Position numbers and translations under genes: made by a program. A DNA stretch of 64,000 nucleotides from Ceratotherium simum simum (Eukaryota; Chordata; Mammalia; Perissodactyla; Rhinocerotidae), in contig NW_004454197.1 in NCBI RefSeq assembly GCF_000283155.1, forward strand, positions 15,812,679 to 15,876,678, in the 5' to 3' direction. Positions 36,901 through 48,800 of the stretch are shown here, one piece after another (the first letter of the stretch is position 1; each line of letters opens with the position of its first letter). The notes beneath the pieces were generated by a model. That model worked only from the letters and a program-made list of their open reading frames with translations. It searched no databases and was not told the DNA's origin.

Positions 36901-37395
36901 TATGGGCCCAGAATTTCCCTGTGGGCTTGCTGGTGGGTGGGGCCAGTCCCTAGGGTGAGCTGTCTGTCCTGGCTGACCTGGATTAATTCAGTGCTCTAGT
37001 GGGCCGGCAAACATCTGTGCTAACAGGCCAGAGGAGGAAATCCAATGGTGTCTGCCAGCATCTGTATCAGCATGCCTGTGCTAGGTTGCAATAATGGCTG
37101 CTACCAGTGTCTCAGTCCCTGGGAAAGTGGGCCCAACCACCTCCTGACTCTCTGAGATGCACTCAGAGATGCGCTCAGAGCCTATCAAGTGAGTCTCTTT
37201 TACCAAAAGACTATGCACCTTTCTTTTTGGTGATTTTGTGTTGGTTTCCAGAACAGGTAAATCTGTGTGTGGGCCCTTTACAAGAAGGCTTTTCTTTCTC
37301 TTGTGTCCCGTAGCTTTTCTGAGGGTTTTCCCCCTTGGTTTTAATAGCCAGCAAAGCCAGGTATTATGACACACGTCTTCGTTGTGCTAAATTCA

Positions 37396-37469
37396 TAGAT
37401 GGGGTATGTGAAACCTCTACAGGGGGTGAGTAGGACCGCTTTGGCGGGGCGGGACATGTGAGTGGGGCA
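37396..37469 (-). repeat. Inverted-repeat arm 2 (74 bp)
   Basis: Partner of 36827-36900 within the L1 5' UTR. Confidence 0.9.
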
Positions 37470-37792
37470 TATTGTGGCTCAGCTTATTGTAGCATAGCTC
37501 TCCCACTCAGATCCCCTGCTCCTCCGGGAAAACTTCGTACCTTAAGATTGCTTCTGGCCATGAAGTGTCAAGGCTAGAATGTGTTTTTTTCCCTCAGCAG
37601 AGGGGTATTTCTGCCTCTCCCACCTCTGTCAGAGTTGTCCCTTGTTGTGGGGGTTCTCTTTATCCAATTTCCAGTTCTTTCTCAGAGGAAATTGTTCCAC
37701 AGGCAGTTGTAGATTTGTTGTGTCTGGGGGAGGAAGTGAGTTCAGAGTCCTCCTATGCTCCCATATTCCCAGCAATCTAAATAGTTTCTTTT

Positions 37793-39219
37793 GCTCTATA
37801 TTCAAGTTCGCTGAGAGAGAGAACAGGGAGAGAGAAATATGCACATACATTCATAAACTTACATATTCACGTATATATACAATTAATACATACATATGTC
37901 TATGTCCATGTCTACTTTGAGAGAGAGAGAAAGAGGGAGGGAGGAGAAACTCATCCATGTGCAATTTGCTCCTCCAAGTTTAGACTCCTTCCACAATCTG
38001 CCTTCATTTCTTCACCCTTTAGAGTCTTCAGGTAATTGTTTCTTGCATTTTGTCCAGAAATTATAGTTCCACTTAGCAGGAGTGATGGGCTATAATAGAT
38101 ATATGACATCATGGCAGAACTAGAACTCCATATGCCTTTTAAATAAATTAAGAGAATAAAAGATATAATAAAGTGGGTATAATTGCTATCTGCAGGAGGG
38201 TTTCCAGAACCACTTTATTTCACAGCCGTCATCACAAGCTACTTTCAGTTATTTTTTGAAGGATATTTTCACTGGGTATCAAATTTCAGATTTCCAGTTA
38301 TTTTTCTTTTAATACTTTACAAATGTAATTTCATTATTCTCTTGTCTATGTAGATTTTTTTTTGAGAAGTCAGTTATCAATCTTATTGTTGCTTCTTTCA
38401 AGGGAGTATACTTTTTTCTCAAGTGCCTTTGGGATTTTCTCTGTCTTTGATTTTCAAAAGTTTGAGTATAACATGACTAGGTAGGTGGTTTCTTTACCTT
38501 TATCTCGCTGTATTTGTTGAGTCAATGGTTTGATGTATTTCATTAGATTGGAGAAATTCTCAACCATTATTTCTTTTAATGTTGGTTGTGACTTTTTCTC
38601 TCCTTTTTAGACAATTAAACATCTAATAGACAGGTTTAGCAGGAACCCATGTCTTTCATGTTATATTTTTTCCATTTTTTTTCACTTTCTGTGCTTCAGT
38701 AGAATATTGGGTATAAATATGTCTTTGAGTTAACTAGTCCCATCTAATGCTGTGTCCAGTTTTTATACTGATTCAGTGCATTCTAATTTTGCATTTTTAT
38801 TTTACAGTTCTTGACTGTATTTATAATTCATTTTTATGGATTCAAATTATCTGTGCAAATTTTTCAACTTTTCATTCAGATTCTCTCTCATTTCTTTTGT
38901 TTTCCTTAACATATAGATATGACATAGATATGCTATTTATTTTCAATCGGTCTGTTAGCTCCAATATCTTCATCTACTAAGGATTTAAGTCTATTGATTT
39001 TATCTCTTGATTATCACTTACTGTCTTCTTTTTTCCACATGTATAGTAGTAATTTTTAGTTTTATCTTGGACATTGTGGGAGATATGTTGTAGAGTCTGG
39101 CTTATGTTATCTTTGTCTAATGATTGTAAAATGCTATACTGAAAGATGTTTAAGTTACTAACAAACCATCTTGATACTATTGAGGTTTGGTTTCAGAATT
39201 TGTTATGGTGATTCTATTG
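37793..39219 (-). mobile_element. Old antisense LINE-1, continuation after the nested L1
   Basis: Starts with 'gctctatattcaagttcgct', which continues the reverse L1 ORF1 text interrupted at 30594. A GA-rich simple repeat (about 37917-37945) follows. The stretch 38230-38990 again reads like a reverse ORF1/5' region. Frames are broken. Confidence 0.55.
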
Positions 39220-39221
39220 TA

Positions 39222-39762
39222 CAATAGTACCCCCTTATCCATGCGGGATACGTTCTGAGACCCCTAGTGGATGCCTGAAACCGCATCCACTATATTGATA
39301 GTATTGAACCCTACATATGCTATGATTTTTCCTATACATACATACCTATGATAAAGTTTAATTTGTAAAGTAGGCACAGTAAGAGATTAACAACAACAGC
39401 TTCTCTTTGGCATCTCCAAATTGCCAGCATCACTACTCCTGCACTTTGGGGCCATTATTAAGTAAAATAAGGGTTACTTGAACACAAGCACTGCAACACT
39501 GTGACACTTGATATGGCTACTAAGTGACTAACGGGTGGGTAGCATATACAGCGTGGATACTCTGGACAAAGGGATGATTCACATCCTGGGTGGGACGGAA
39601 CAGGATGGCACAAGATTTCATCACACTACTCAGAAAGGTGCACAATTTAAAACTCATGAATTGTTTATTTCTAGAATTTTCCATTTAGTGTTTTCAGACT
39701 GCAGTTGACTGTAGGTAACTAAAACCTCAGAAAGCAAAACTGCGGATAAAGGGGGACTATTA
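39222..39762. mobile_element. Tigger-like DNA transposon, 541 bp
   Basis: The left end CAATAGTACCCCCTTATCC and the right end, read in reverse as TAATAGTCCCCCTTTATCC, form terminal inverted repeats. TA target duplication is seen at 39220-39221 and 39763-39764. The interior has the well-known text 'ggatgcctgaaaccgc' and 'gataaagtttaatttgtaaa', then 'gtaggcacagtaagagatta', typical of Tigger-derived mammalian MER elements. Non-autonomous; no transposase frame. Confidence 0.88.
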
Positions 39763-42454
39763 TAGTCTTTCTCTCGCTCTTAGAACAGGATTTTTACACT
39801 TAGGACATGGCCTCCTGGAGTCTCAATTGAAAATTATTGCTGTTCATCAAGGTATTTATACTTTGCTGAGCCTAAAATTTAACATATCTCCAGCATTCTG
39901 TGACCTGTGAAATATCTGCTCGTTTCTCCATCCTCCTGGCAGGTCAATCACATCTTCTCATATTCTTTGCAAGCTAGATACATTACTTAGGAGCCACCCA
40001 AGAACTTGTGTGCAATTTTTACAGAGATATTTTGGACTTTTTCACTTCAACTTCTTCCTCTCCCTTAGTATGTTCACAAATTTGTCTCACTTCTGCACCA
40101 CAAACTGTTCCCTCCACCTAGTGAGACTGCCATTCCATGCCAGTGTCAATCTCCATGCTAAATGGATTGAAAAGTGTCCTCAGGTAAGAAGATCTAGTAT
40201 GAATATTGGGTTCCTCTTATGTTTTTTCATTATCTCCAATGTAGCCTTGTATTGGTTGATGTATAAAAGCCTGAAAACAGTTATTTTATACATTTTAATA
40301 GGTTTTATAGTTGTTGGCTGTGGGAAATTCTCTTATTTTTATGATTCTATCACATATTTATTTATGCTTCCTTTCCTGCTTAAAGCATTGTCCAGTTTTA
40401 GTTTTGAACTTTGAATAAGGATATTATGTTAGTTCTAGTAGTGTTTTTCCTAGATTTCTTTGGATTTTCTACAGACAGGACAAAAATGGCCGTTAACTTC
40501 TTTCTCCTTCCCTCCCTTCCTTCCTCTCTTCCTTTCATTTTTTCTTTTTGCATTTTTTCCTTTTGCACCTCAAATATAATGTTGAAAAACATGGTGAAAG
40601 TTGATAACCTTTTCTTGTCCCGATATTAGTGGGAACGCATCCAGACTTTTATTATTAAGTATGATGTGAAATGAAGGGTTTTGTGGACGTGGCCTTTATC
40701 TGGTTCCTACTTTGCGGAGACTTTAAACATAAGTAAGCTTTGGATGTAATGAAATTTTTTCTGCGTCTATTGAGAATATTATGTTAATTTGTTGCTTTAG
40801 TCTGTTAATATGGTGAATTATATTGATTGATGTTTTGAATGGGAAAACAACCTGGCACTTCCAGGATAATTTCCCTCATGGTCATGATGCTGTATTCTTT
40901 TTAAATGGAGGTGGATTTAATTTACTTTTATTTTAATTTACTTTTATGAGGGATATTGATCTATCATTTTTCTTCCTTGTAATGTCTTTAGTTTTAGAAT
41001 GAGGATGATGCTGGCCATATAAATGAGGTAGGCAGTATCCTCCTTTTGTTTGAAATTGTGTGAAATTGGTATTGTTTTTTTCCTCAAATGGATCTTTGAA
41101 TAAAGCCATCTAGACCTGCAGTTTTCTTTGTGGGGAAACTTTCAAATTATGAATTCAATTTCTTTAATAGTATAGATCTATTCAGAATTCCAAATTCTTC
41201 TAGTGTCGGTTTGGTCATTTGAATCTCAAAGTATTTTTTTTCCACTTCATTTAACTGTTTAAACTTATTGGCATATTTTTGACAGTTCTTTATCATTTTT
41301 CTGTCTGTAGAATCTGTAGTGATGTTTCCTCTTTACCCTTTATATTGGGAATTTATGCTTTCTTTTATTTTTTTCTCCCCTTGATCAGTTTAAATAGGGT
41401 TTTATCAATTTTTATTGATGTTTTCAGGAACCAATATTTGGCATCACTTTTTTTTCAATTTCATTTATTTCCCTTTTTTAGTATTTTCTTAATACTGCCT
41501 ATTTTGTGTTAATTTGCTGTTTTTCTTACTCCCTTAATCAAAATCTTGGGTTAATGATTTTATACCTTTTTTTAGAAAAAATATGTAAGTATTTAGAACT
41601 ATAAATATTTTGCTAAGTACTGCTTCAGCTGTTTCCCACAGACTTTGATATATTGGATGTGCATTATGTTTTAGTTCAAAATATTTTCTAATTTTCATTG
41701 TGATGTTTTGACCCATTAGTTATTTACGCATATATTTAAAAAATTTTATTTAGAGCTTTTTGAAAACTACATTTATTACTAATTTCTGAATTGATTTTGC
41801 TGTGGTCACAGAATATTATCTGTATGATTTTAATCCTTTTAAATTTATTGAGACTTACAAACAATAGTTTATCTAGGTGAACTGTCATTCCTTTGCATAG
41901 CCATTGTTAAATGCAGTCTTCCTTAAATGCCAGTTAGGTGGAGTTTGTACATAGTGTTTTCAAGTCTTTTACTTACCAATATTTTGGTCTTTTTTTAAAA
42001 TACCAATTACTGAGTAAGGAATATTAGAACTTTCTGTCATTTTTTTGGTTCATGTATTTGGTTCACGTGTTTCTTTTATCAGGTTTATATAGAGATGAAT
42101 TATTACTTTTATTATTATAAAAAGTCCTATACTCAAAGCCACAACTAATGCTCATTCCCTCACTTTCCTTGATACACTGCCTTGCCCTCGTATATCACCT
42201 CTGCTCGTCTCCACGGTTTACCTAGTGAAATGACCCAAACCCTAATTCCTGAGGAGTCTGAGCCTTGGTGATCATACTTCTCAGTGTGTGTAGTCACGAC
42301 TGGTCAAGGCAGTATCAAGAGGCACCCAAAAGGATCACATGAGTTCCACACACTTCCCTCCCTGCCCCACTATGTAACCAGGGCCATGCCAGGTTCTGCC
42401 ATGGCTGAGGGTCTTCTCTTTTCATCTGTTGGTACCTAGACACAGGGAGTTAAA

Positions 42455-42507
42455 GAAAGAAGGAAGGAAGGAAGGAAGGAAAGAAGGAAAGAAGGAAGGA
42501 AGGAAGG
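42455..42507 (+). repeat. GAAG/AAGG tetranucleotide repeat
   Basis: Purine-only run of GAAG and AAGG units; a mirror-symmetric homopurine tract. Confidence 0.9.
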
Positions 42508-43514
42508 CTGGCCTGGCTCTGCAGGGTACTTGATCAGATATTAATATAGCCATTACATCTTTTTTTGTGGCTAGGCTTTGCATGGTATATCTTTTTCATC
42601 CTTTTATTTTTAACCTGTTTCTTTAAAAGAGGATTTCTTGTAAACAACATATTTGGCTTAAAAAAATTCATTCTGATAGTCTTCACCTTTTATTTGTGGT
42701 TTATTTTATTTGCATTTAGTGTAATTATTTATATGGTTAGATTTAAGTCTGTAACTTTGCTATTTGTCTATTTGTAACATCTGGGTTTTTGTCATTTCTT
42801 TCTCTTTTACCATCTTCTTTTGTATTATGTTTTAGTATTCCCTTTTATCTCCTCTATTGATTTATTAGATATATGTCTTTAATTTTTAAATTTATTTTTA
42901 GTGCTTGACCTATAGTTTATCATGTGCATCTTTAATTTTCATCTTCTGCATTCAAACAATATTATACCAATTCACAAATAATGTAAGAACCTTACAACAG
43001 TATACTTTCAATTCTCACTGTCCCATACTTTATTATTGTCATTAATTTTATTTCTACTTATGTTTTAAACCCACAGTTTATTGTTAGTGATTTTGCTTTA
43101 CGCACTCAAATATCTTTTAAAAATGAAAAAAATTTAAAAAGCTATACTCTGTATACAGTTTCCTTAGCTTTTTATTGATCTGTCAGGTCCACATTTCCAT
43201 GTAATATTATCTGCCAGCAGCCTGAACAACTTTATTTAACATTTTTTGGTGGGCATTTGTCTGTCTGTAAATGTGCTTTATTTCTCCATATTTTTTGAGG
43301 AATTTCATTTTTGCTGCATATAGAATTCTACTTTGATAATTAAAATTTTTTTCCACCAACAATTTTGTTTCGTGATCTTCTGGCTTGTATTATAATTGTT
43401 AACAAGTCTGTAGGAATTTTTATACTTTTTTCTACTCTAAGTAATACTTCTTTTTTCTCTGATTTTTAAGATTTTCTATTTTTTTTAGCAATTTGATTAT
43501 AATGTGCCTTGGTG

Positions 43515-43517
<3 letters not shown>

Positions 43518-43549
<32 letters not shown>
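43518..43549 (+). repeat. GT dinucleotide microsatellite
   Basis: Uninterrupted GT run of about 16 units inside L1-derived sequence. Confidence 0.95.
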
Positions 43550-43550
<1 letters not shown>

Positions 43551-44487
43551 CCTGCTTGGGATTCTGGTGAGATGGTAAGGCTCTCTTCATCTCTCTCTTC
43601 TCTCAAGGGTCACAGTCTTACACTGCCTCTTTTCCAATGTCTGAAAATAGTTGTTTCATATAGTTAGTCTAACTTTTTAGTTATTTGTGTTTGAAGGGCT
43701 AGTGTGATATTGATTACTCTGTTATGGCCATGATTAAGAGTCCTTCCTATTAAAGTTTAACAATTTTTCCTTTTAAACTTAAGGTCTGAATCGATCAGGA
43801 AGTGATTTTTGTGTCTAGCATGAATTGGATATAATTTCGTTTTTTATAAGTTATGGATAACCATTTACCCCCGTTTCATTTATTAAATTGCCCTTTCCCT
43901 AATGATTTATCATGATTATCATTTCTCTTCCCCATAGCAAATTTCCATATATATATGTGAGTCTGCTTCTGGGCTCTCTATCCTATTACATTGATCAATT
44001 GATCTATCTCTGTACCAATACTGAACTATCATAATTTCTCTGGCTTAATAATAAATCATATAAATCATACTATCTATTGAGTCCCCTCTCCCACTTCTTC
44101 TTCAGAAATGTCTTAATTGTTCTTAGCTCTTTATTCTTCCAAATTCCTTGGGAAATTTGCTTTTTCAATTAGCATTTCTTTACCTGTATAGATCAATTTA
44201 GGGAGAATTGATATCTTTACTATATTATGTCTGTCCTTCCTTGATTATGGGTTAGCTGTTCATTTCTTTAGTTCTTTAATGAATTTGGTAATTTTTATAA
44301 TTTTCTGCATATGGATCTTGCCCGTATTTTGTTAGATTTATCTGCTATTGTGAATGCTATCATTTAAAGATATTTTTTCTAATTGTTTGGTTCATAGACA
44401 TACAATTGACTTTAAAGAAATTGATTTTATAATCATTCATTGTGCTAAATTTATCTCTTAGAGCTAATAATTTTTCTCAAGATTATT

Positions 44488-44740
44488 ATTATTATTATTA
44501 TTTTTTGGTGAGGAAGATTAACCTTGAGCTAACATCTGTTGCCAATCCTCCTCTTTGTGCTGAGGAAAATTGGCCCTGGGCTAACATCCGTGTCCATCTT
44601 CCTCTACTTTACATGTGGGGCAGCTGCCACAGCATGGCTTGATAAGCAGTGCATAGGTCCACGCCGGAGATCTGAACCCGTGAACCCTGGGCTGCTGAGG
44701 CGGAGTGCGCGAACTTAACCACTATGCCACTGGGCCAGCC
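44488..44740 (-). mobile_element. ERE SINE
   Basis: Reverse ERE with an ATT-rich tail, two 'gctaacatc' units, and a head in which the usual GGATCC is AGATCT. Ends GGGCCAGCC. Target-site duplication CTCAAGATTATT at 44476-44487 and 44741-44752 is perfect. Confidence 0.93.
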
Positions 44741-45794
44741 CTCAAGATTATTTTTGTTTGTTCTATATATACATAAACATGTAATCTAAAAATAATGACT
44801 CTTATTTTCTCTTTTATAATCCTTAGGTCTTTTTTTTTTCCTTATTGTATATTCTAGAACCTCTAGTATAATGTCAAATAGATTTGGTAATAGTGAGCAT
44901 CCTTTCATCTTTCTGATTTTACAGTAATTACTATTTTCCCATTTAGGATTATATTTATTAAATATATTTATTTAATATTTAAATATTAAAAATTAAATTT
45001 AATAAAAATATTTAATAAAAATATTAAAAATTAAAAGTACTTTGTAGATACTTTTTGTTAAAGAATTTTCTTCCTATTTTTTAACATATCATGATATTTA
45101 TCATAAACAGATATTGAGTATTATGGAAAGCTTTTTCTGCCTCTGTGAGGTGATGACATGGGTCTTCTTCATTAATGTGTTTGATCTAATTTATATGCTC
45201 TTGTATTTAGTTGTTTAGAATTTTGTTTCAGATATTTTGGTTTAGATATTTTGTATCTATATTTATGAATGAAATGGTTTGGTAAAATTTCCTTCTTGTA
45301 CTATTCTTGTTTCTTTTGGGCTCAGAATTATAGTGGATCAGGAGATGAGTTAGGGTCTGTTTCTTCTTGTAATTTCTAAAAGGACATATTCTTTATAAAT
45401 TTACTAGAAGTTGCCTGTGAAGCTATCAAGAACTTATTTGTGGGAAAATTTTTCACTACTGCTTTATAATTTCTTCAAATGCTATGGGAATTTTCATGTT
45501 TTATTTCTTCTTGACTCATTTATATATTAGTTTTAACAAACACATTTTTTAACTTTTAAAAGATATTAACATAAAGGAATTAATAATATTCTCTCATTTT
45601 TAATCTCTGCTATATTGGTAATTATGTCACTTTTTCATTCATGATGTTATTTATTTGTACCTTCTCTCTCTTTTTCTCTCCCCCTCTCTCTTCTTTTTCT
45701 TGAAAAATCAATAATCCCAGAAGCCTGTCTATTCTGTTATTATTTTTAAAAACATAACTTTTATCTCTATTTGATTCTTTCTGTTTTAACAAAG

Positions 45795-45970
45795 GAAACA
45801 GCTGAGACTGTGGCCAGATTCTGGCTGCAGCAATTACTAGCTGTGTGCTCTCGTGTAAATTTCTTAATTTCTCTGTGTTTCAGTTTCCATCTCTGCCTAT
45901 GTGGTGTGGTTGTTATGAGGATTAGATGAGTTCCTGATTGTAAAACACTTAGAACAGTTCCTGGCAAATA
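45795..45970 (+). repeat. MIR element within L1 text
   Basis: Good MIR body: 'ttactagctgtgtgctct', 'ctgtgtttcagtttcc', 'gttatgaggattagatgag', then 'acttagaacagttcctggc'. Flanks on both sides read as reverse L1. Confidence 0.8.
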
Positions 45971-46832
45971 GTTATATATACAAAATTTTTTAGTAAATAA
46001 ATATTTTGTTAATTTCTTTTCTTATGTTTATCTCCTTTCTTATTTAGTTTTGGATTTATTGTGATCCTCTCTCTAAATTTTTAGGTCTCGCTTCTGTTCT
46101 AATATAAGGATTAGAAGCTACACCTTTTCCTCAAATCACCACTTTTGCTACATTCTATAAATTTTGCTATGTGGTGGTTGTTGTTATTAATATTACTATT
46201 ATTATTATTCTTATTATTCAGCTCTAGAAGGTTTTGAACTATCCACTATGAATTTTCCTATGATTTCTGAGTTATTTAGAAGTACTTACTTTTTTTTTTT
46301 CATATACAGGGGTATCTTAATTTATGTTTTTGTTATTAATTTATAACTTTTGGTCAAGAACATAGTTTGTTCATGTTTAGTATTTAATCAGTAAATGTAC
46401 CATATGTGTCTGAGAAGAATGTTATTTTTAAATAGTCCCATGCATAATTATATGTCCATTAAATTGTATTGTTACATCTTTTATATCTTTGGTGATTATT
46501 TGGTCTGCTTGACCAATAATTGAGAAATTAATTAATCACTTAATTAATTAGAAATTAATCACCATGTTGCTGGATTTTTATATTTCTTTTTGCAATTCTA
46601 TATATGTTTGCTGTATACATTTTGAGGCTAATTTATTACGTATATACTTATTTAGACATATTATTATTTTTGATTAATTAAACCCTTCAACATTCTGTAG
46701 CAACAATATTCCTCATACTTTTTGACTTAATGTTTATCTTGTCTGATATTGTTTTAGTGTTTCTTTTCATTAGTTTTGCTTGGCATATTTTTCTCATTCT
46801 TTTGCTTTTATTTTTTTAAAGATGCCACTACC

Positions 46833-47080
46833 TTTTTTTTTTTGCTGAGGACAATTTGCCCCCAGCTAACATCTGTTGCCAATCTTCTTCTTTTTTTTCG
46901 CTTGAGGAAGACTAACCCCGAGCTAACATTTGTGCTAGTCTTCCTCTATTTTATATGTGAGTCACCACCACAGCATGGCTAATGAGTGATGTAGGTCCAT
47001 GCCTGGGATCTGAACCTGCAAACCCAGGCCACAGAAGTGGAGTGTGCCAAACTTAATCACCACACCACTGGGCCGGCCCC
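46833..47080 (-). mobile_element. ERE SINE (diverged)
   Basis: Reverse ERE with two tail units separated by a second T run, then a head with GGATCTGAACC and a GGGCCGGCCCC end. No clear target-site duplication was found, so it may be older or trimmed. Confidence 0.9.
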
Positions 47081-48583
47081 ATCTCATTATTTTCCTGTTA
47101 ACCTCTCTGTGTCCTTCAAGCACAATTTGTAAACAATACACAGCAGATTTTTCCAAAATTATCATCTTTAAACTGGAAATGATATTTATTGTGATTACTA
47201 AGAAATTTGGATTTTTCTATCATTGAAGATTTGTTTTATTATCCACTTTTTTCTGCCTTTTAAAATCATTTTTGCATTTTCCCAAATGATAAGAAATTTA
47301 GTTGCTTTGTACCATTAGTTTCTCTCATCACCCACATCATCTTGCTATTTTCTAGAATTTTTATTTTGGTTTGTTATGAATCTACTTTGTCTTTTCCTTT
47401 TGAGGGCACTCTTAGCCTTTTGAAAGATAAAAAAAAAAAGCTTTACAGGTATTTTTTCACCCCTACTTCATGAATCTCCTATAACAGGTAGATTTGTTCC
47501 TTTTCTTATCTGAGTACTTACAAAGACTTTTTAAAATGAGCCTTTGTGTGACAAACGTAATGAAGCCAGGTGTGTCTGAGAAGTGTTTTGTGACATTTGA
47601 AAGGCAATGTGGCTGGATACAAAGTTCCAGGGTTAATGTTCCTTTGCTTCAGACTCCTTAAAAAATACCACTCCATTGTCTCATGAAGCCAGTGTTGCTG
47701 CTGAGAAGTCTGATGTCTGATGGTTCTGATAGATTATTTGCTCTTTCTCTCAGTAAATGGTTCGAATTTTTCCTTTGTTTCGGATATTCTTAAATTTCAT
47801 TAGAACATCAATTCTTCCATTTTCTTATTTTGCTATATTTCATCCTGTGACACTTTCAATCCAAGGCCATACATCTTTCTTTAAGTCTTGGAAAATGTAT
47901 CTCCCGAGCTTCCTCATGTATGTTCTCCTCCACCATGCCTCAGGCCCCCACCCAGACAGCTTTTTGTCTGTCTCTTCCTTTGCCCTCTCCTCTGCTTCTC
48001 TGTGGTGCCAGTGTAGTCCAGGAACGCTTCTACTTCTCTCCTTCACCTTGCAGTCCTGTGTTCCAAATGAGCGTGGTTAGTATTCCTTCTTGATGTTCTA
48101 CTTTTGAGTGAAAAGTGACAGATTGGCATATAATTGTCAGAAATCTAAAAATTCGAGGTAAAACATATAAACCACATGCTTAAATTATTTCAGTGTTCAA
48201 CATCATTGCTTTTCTACTATGATTTGCCCATCCTGATTTCTGAACTCTGTGATCTCTTTTGGGTGGCTAGATTATATATTCATGCTGTTTTTCCAATATG
48301 CTGGATTATATATATATTCATGCAATTTTTCCATGTATGTCACTTTTTATTAATTTCTGAGCCTTTTATATCTGGCAAGCCCTTCTTAACCTAGAATGCA
48401 CTTCTTGTATTATCACATAAGCTGGAGACATTTACTCCTATTTTTTTTCTGTTTGCAGTGTAAAAAAGGGAAGGTCTGAAATCCAACTGATTTCAGTTAA
48501 CTCCATTTTTTTCTCTGTAAGAATTTGTTGTATATATTGTTTGTTCAATTAAAATATTTTTTACCATAATATGTCTATATTTA

Positions 48584-48791
48584 TTATTTATCTATTTATT
48601 TATTTTGGTGAGGCAGATTGGCCCTGAGCTAACATCTGTGCCCATCTTCCTCTATTTTTTGTATGAGGGACGCCCGCCACAGCATGGCTTAATGAGTGGT
48701 GTGTAGGTCCGTGCCCGGGATCCAAACCCATGAACCCTGGGCTGCCAAACTGAAGCATGTGAACCTAACCACTGTGCCACTGGGCCAGCCC
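48584..48791 (-). mobile_element. ERE SINE with TTTA-type tail
   Basis: Reverse ERE. Instead of a plain T run, the tail side is a TTTA-rich stretch (48584-48606). One 'gctaacatc' unit, then head with GGATCCAAACC and a GGGCCAGCCC end. Target-site duplication CTA[T/G]ATTTA at 48575-48583 and 48792-48800, one mismatch. Confidence 0.88.
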
Positions 48792-48800
48792 CTAGATTTA

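Larger units (their letters stand above)
30595..37777 (-). mobile_element. Full-length, decayed LINE-1 in antisense orientation
   Basis: Reading on the minus strand the order is 5' UTR (37777 to about 36300), ORF1 remnant, ORF2 remnant with endonuclease and reverse transcriptase, 3' UTR (30828-30605) and an A tail (T run at 30596-30604). Target-site duplications TAAATA[A/G]TTTCTTTT at 30580-30594 and 37778-37792 differ at one base. Total 7,183 bp; without the inserted ERE and its duplicated site about 6,985 bp, a normal full-length size. Frameshifts and stops make it inactive. It is inserted inside an older L1. Confidence 0.93.
36300..37777 (-). promoter_or_regulatory. L1 5' UTR (internal promoter region)
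   Basis: GC-richer than the rest of the L1. In functional L1s this region carries the internal promoter. It holds degenerate internal repeats (two 'cccagca[c/t][a/g]gctgg' modules around 36508 and 36576) and the two arms of a 74-bp inverted repeat (36827-36900 and 37396-37469). Activity today is not shown. Confidence 0.7.
39763..43700 (-). mobile_element. Old antisense LINE-1
   Basis: Reverse L1 with ordered landmarks: reverse-transcriptase region near 40590-41110 ('tttttctgcgtctattgaga'), endonuclease/ORF2 5' region near 41700-42750, and ORF1 region near 43200-43520 ('aatgtgccttggtgtttt'). All frames are broken. It includes a pyrimidine-rich stretch (about 40498-40560), a GAAG tetranucleotide repeat (42455-42507) and a GT repeat (43518-43549). 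A non-L1-looking segment lies at about 42130-42540. Ends approximate. Confidence 0.6.
43701..48100 (-). mobile_element. Old antisense LINE-1 block with later insertions
   Basis: Reverse L1 ORF2-type text (for example 'gggctctctatcctattaca' at 43971, then 'tttttctgcctctgtgaggt' near 45132) and a reverse ORF1-type region near 47560-47880. It is interrupted by EREs at 44488-44740 and 46833-47080 and a MIR at about 45795-45970. An AT-only low-complexity stretch lies at 44945-45040. No frame is open. Boundaries approximate. Confidence 0.55.

Noticed and set aside
42455..42507. GAAG repeat as a special structural element
   Set aside because: An ordinary short tetranucleotide microsatellite with no further context.
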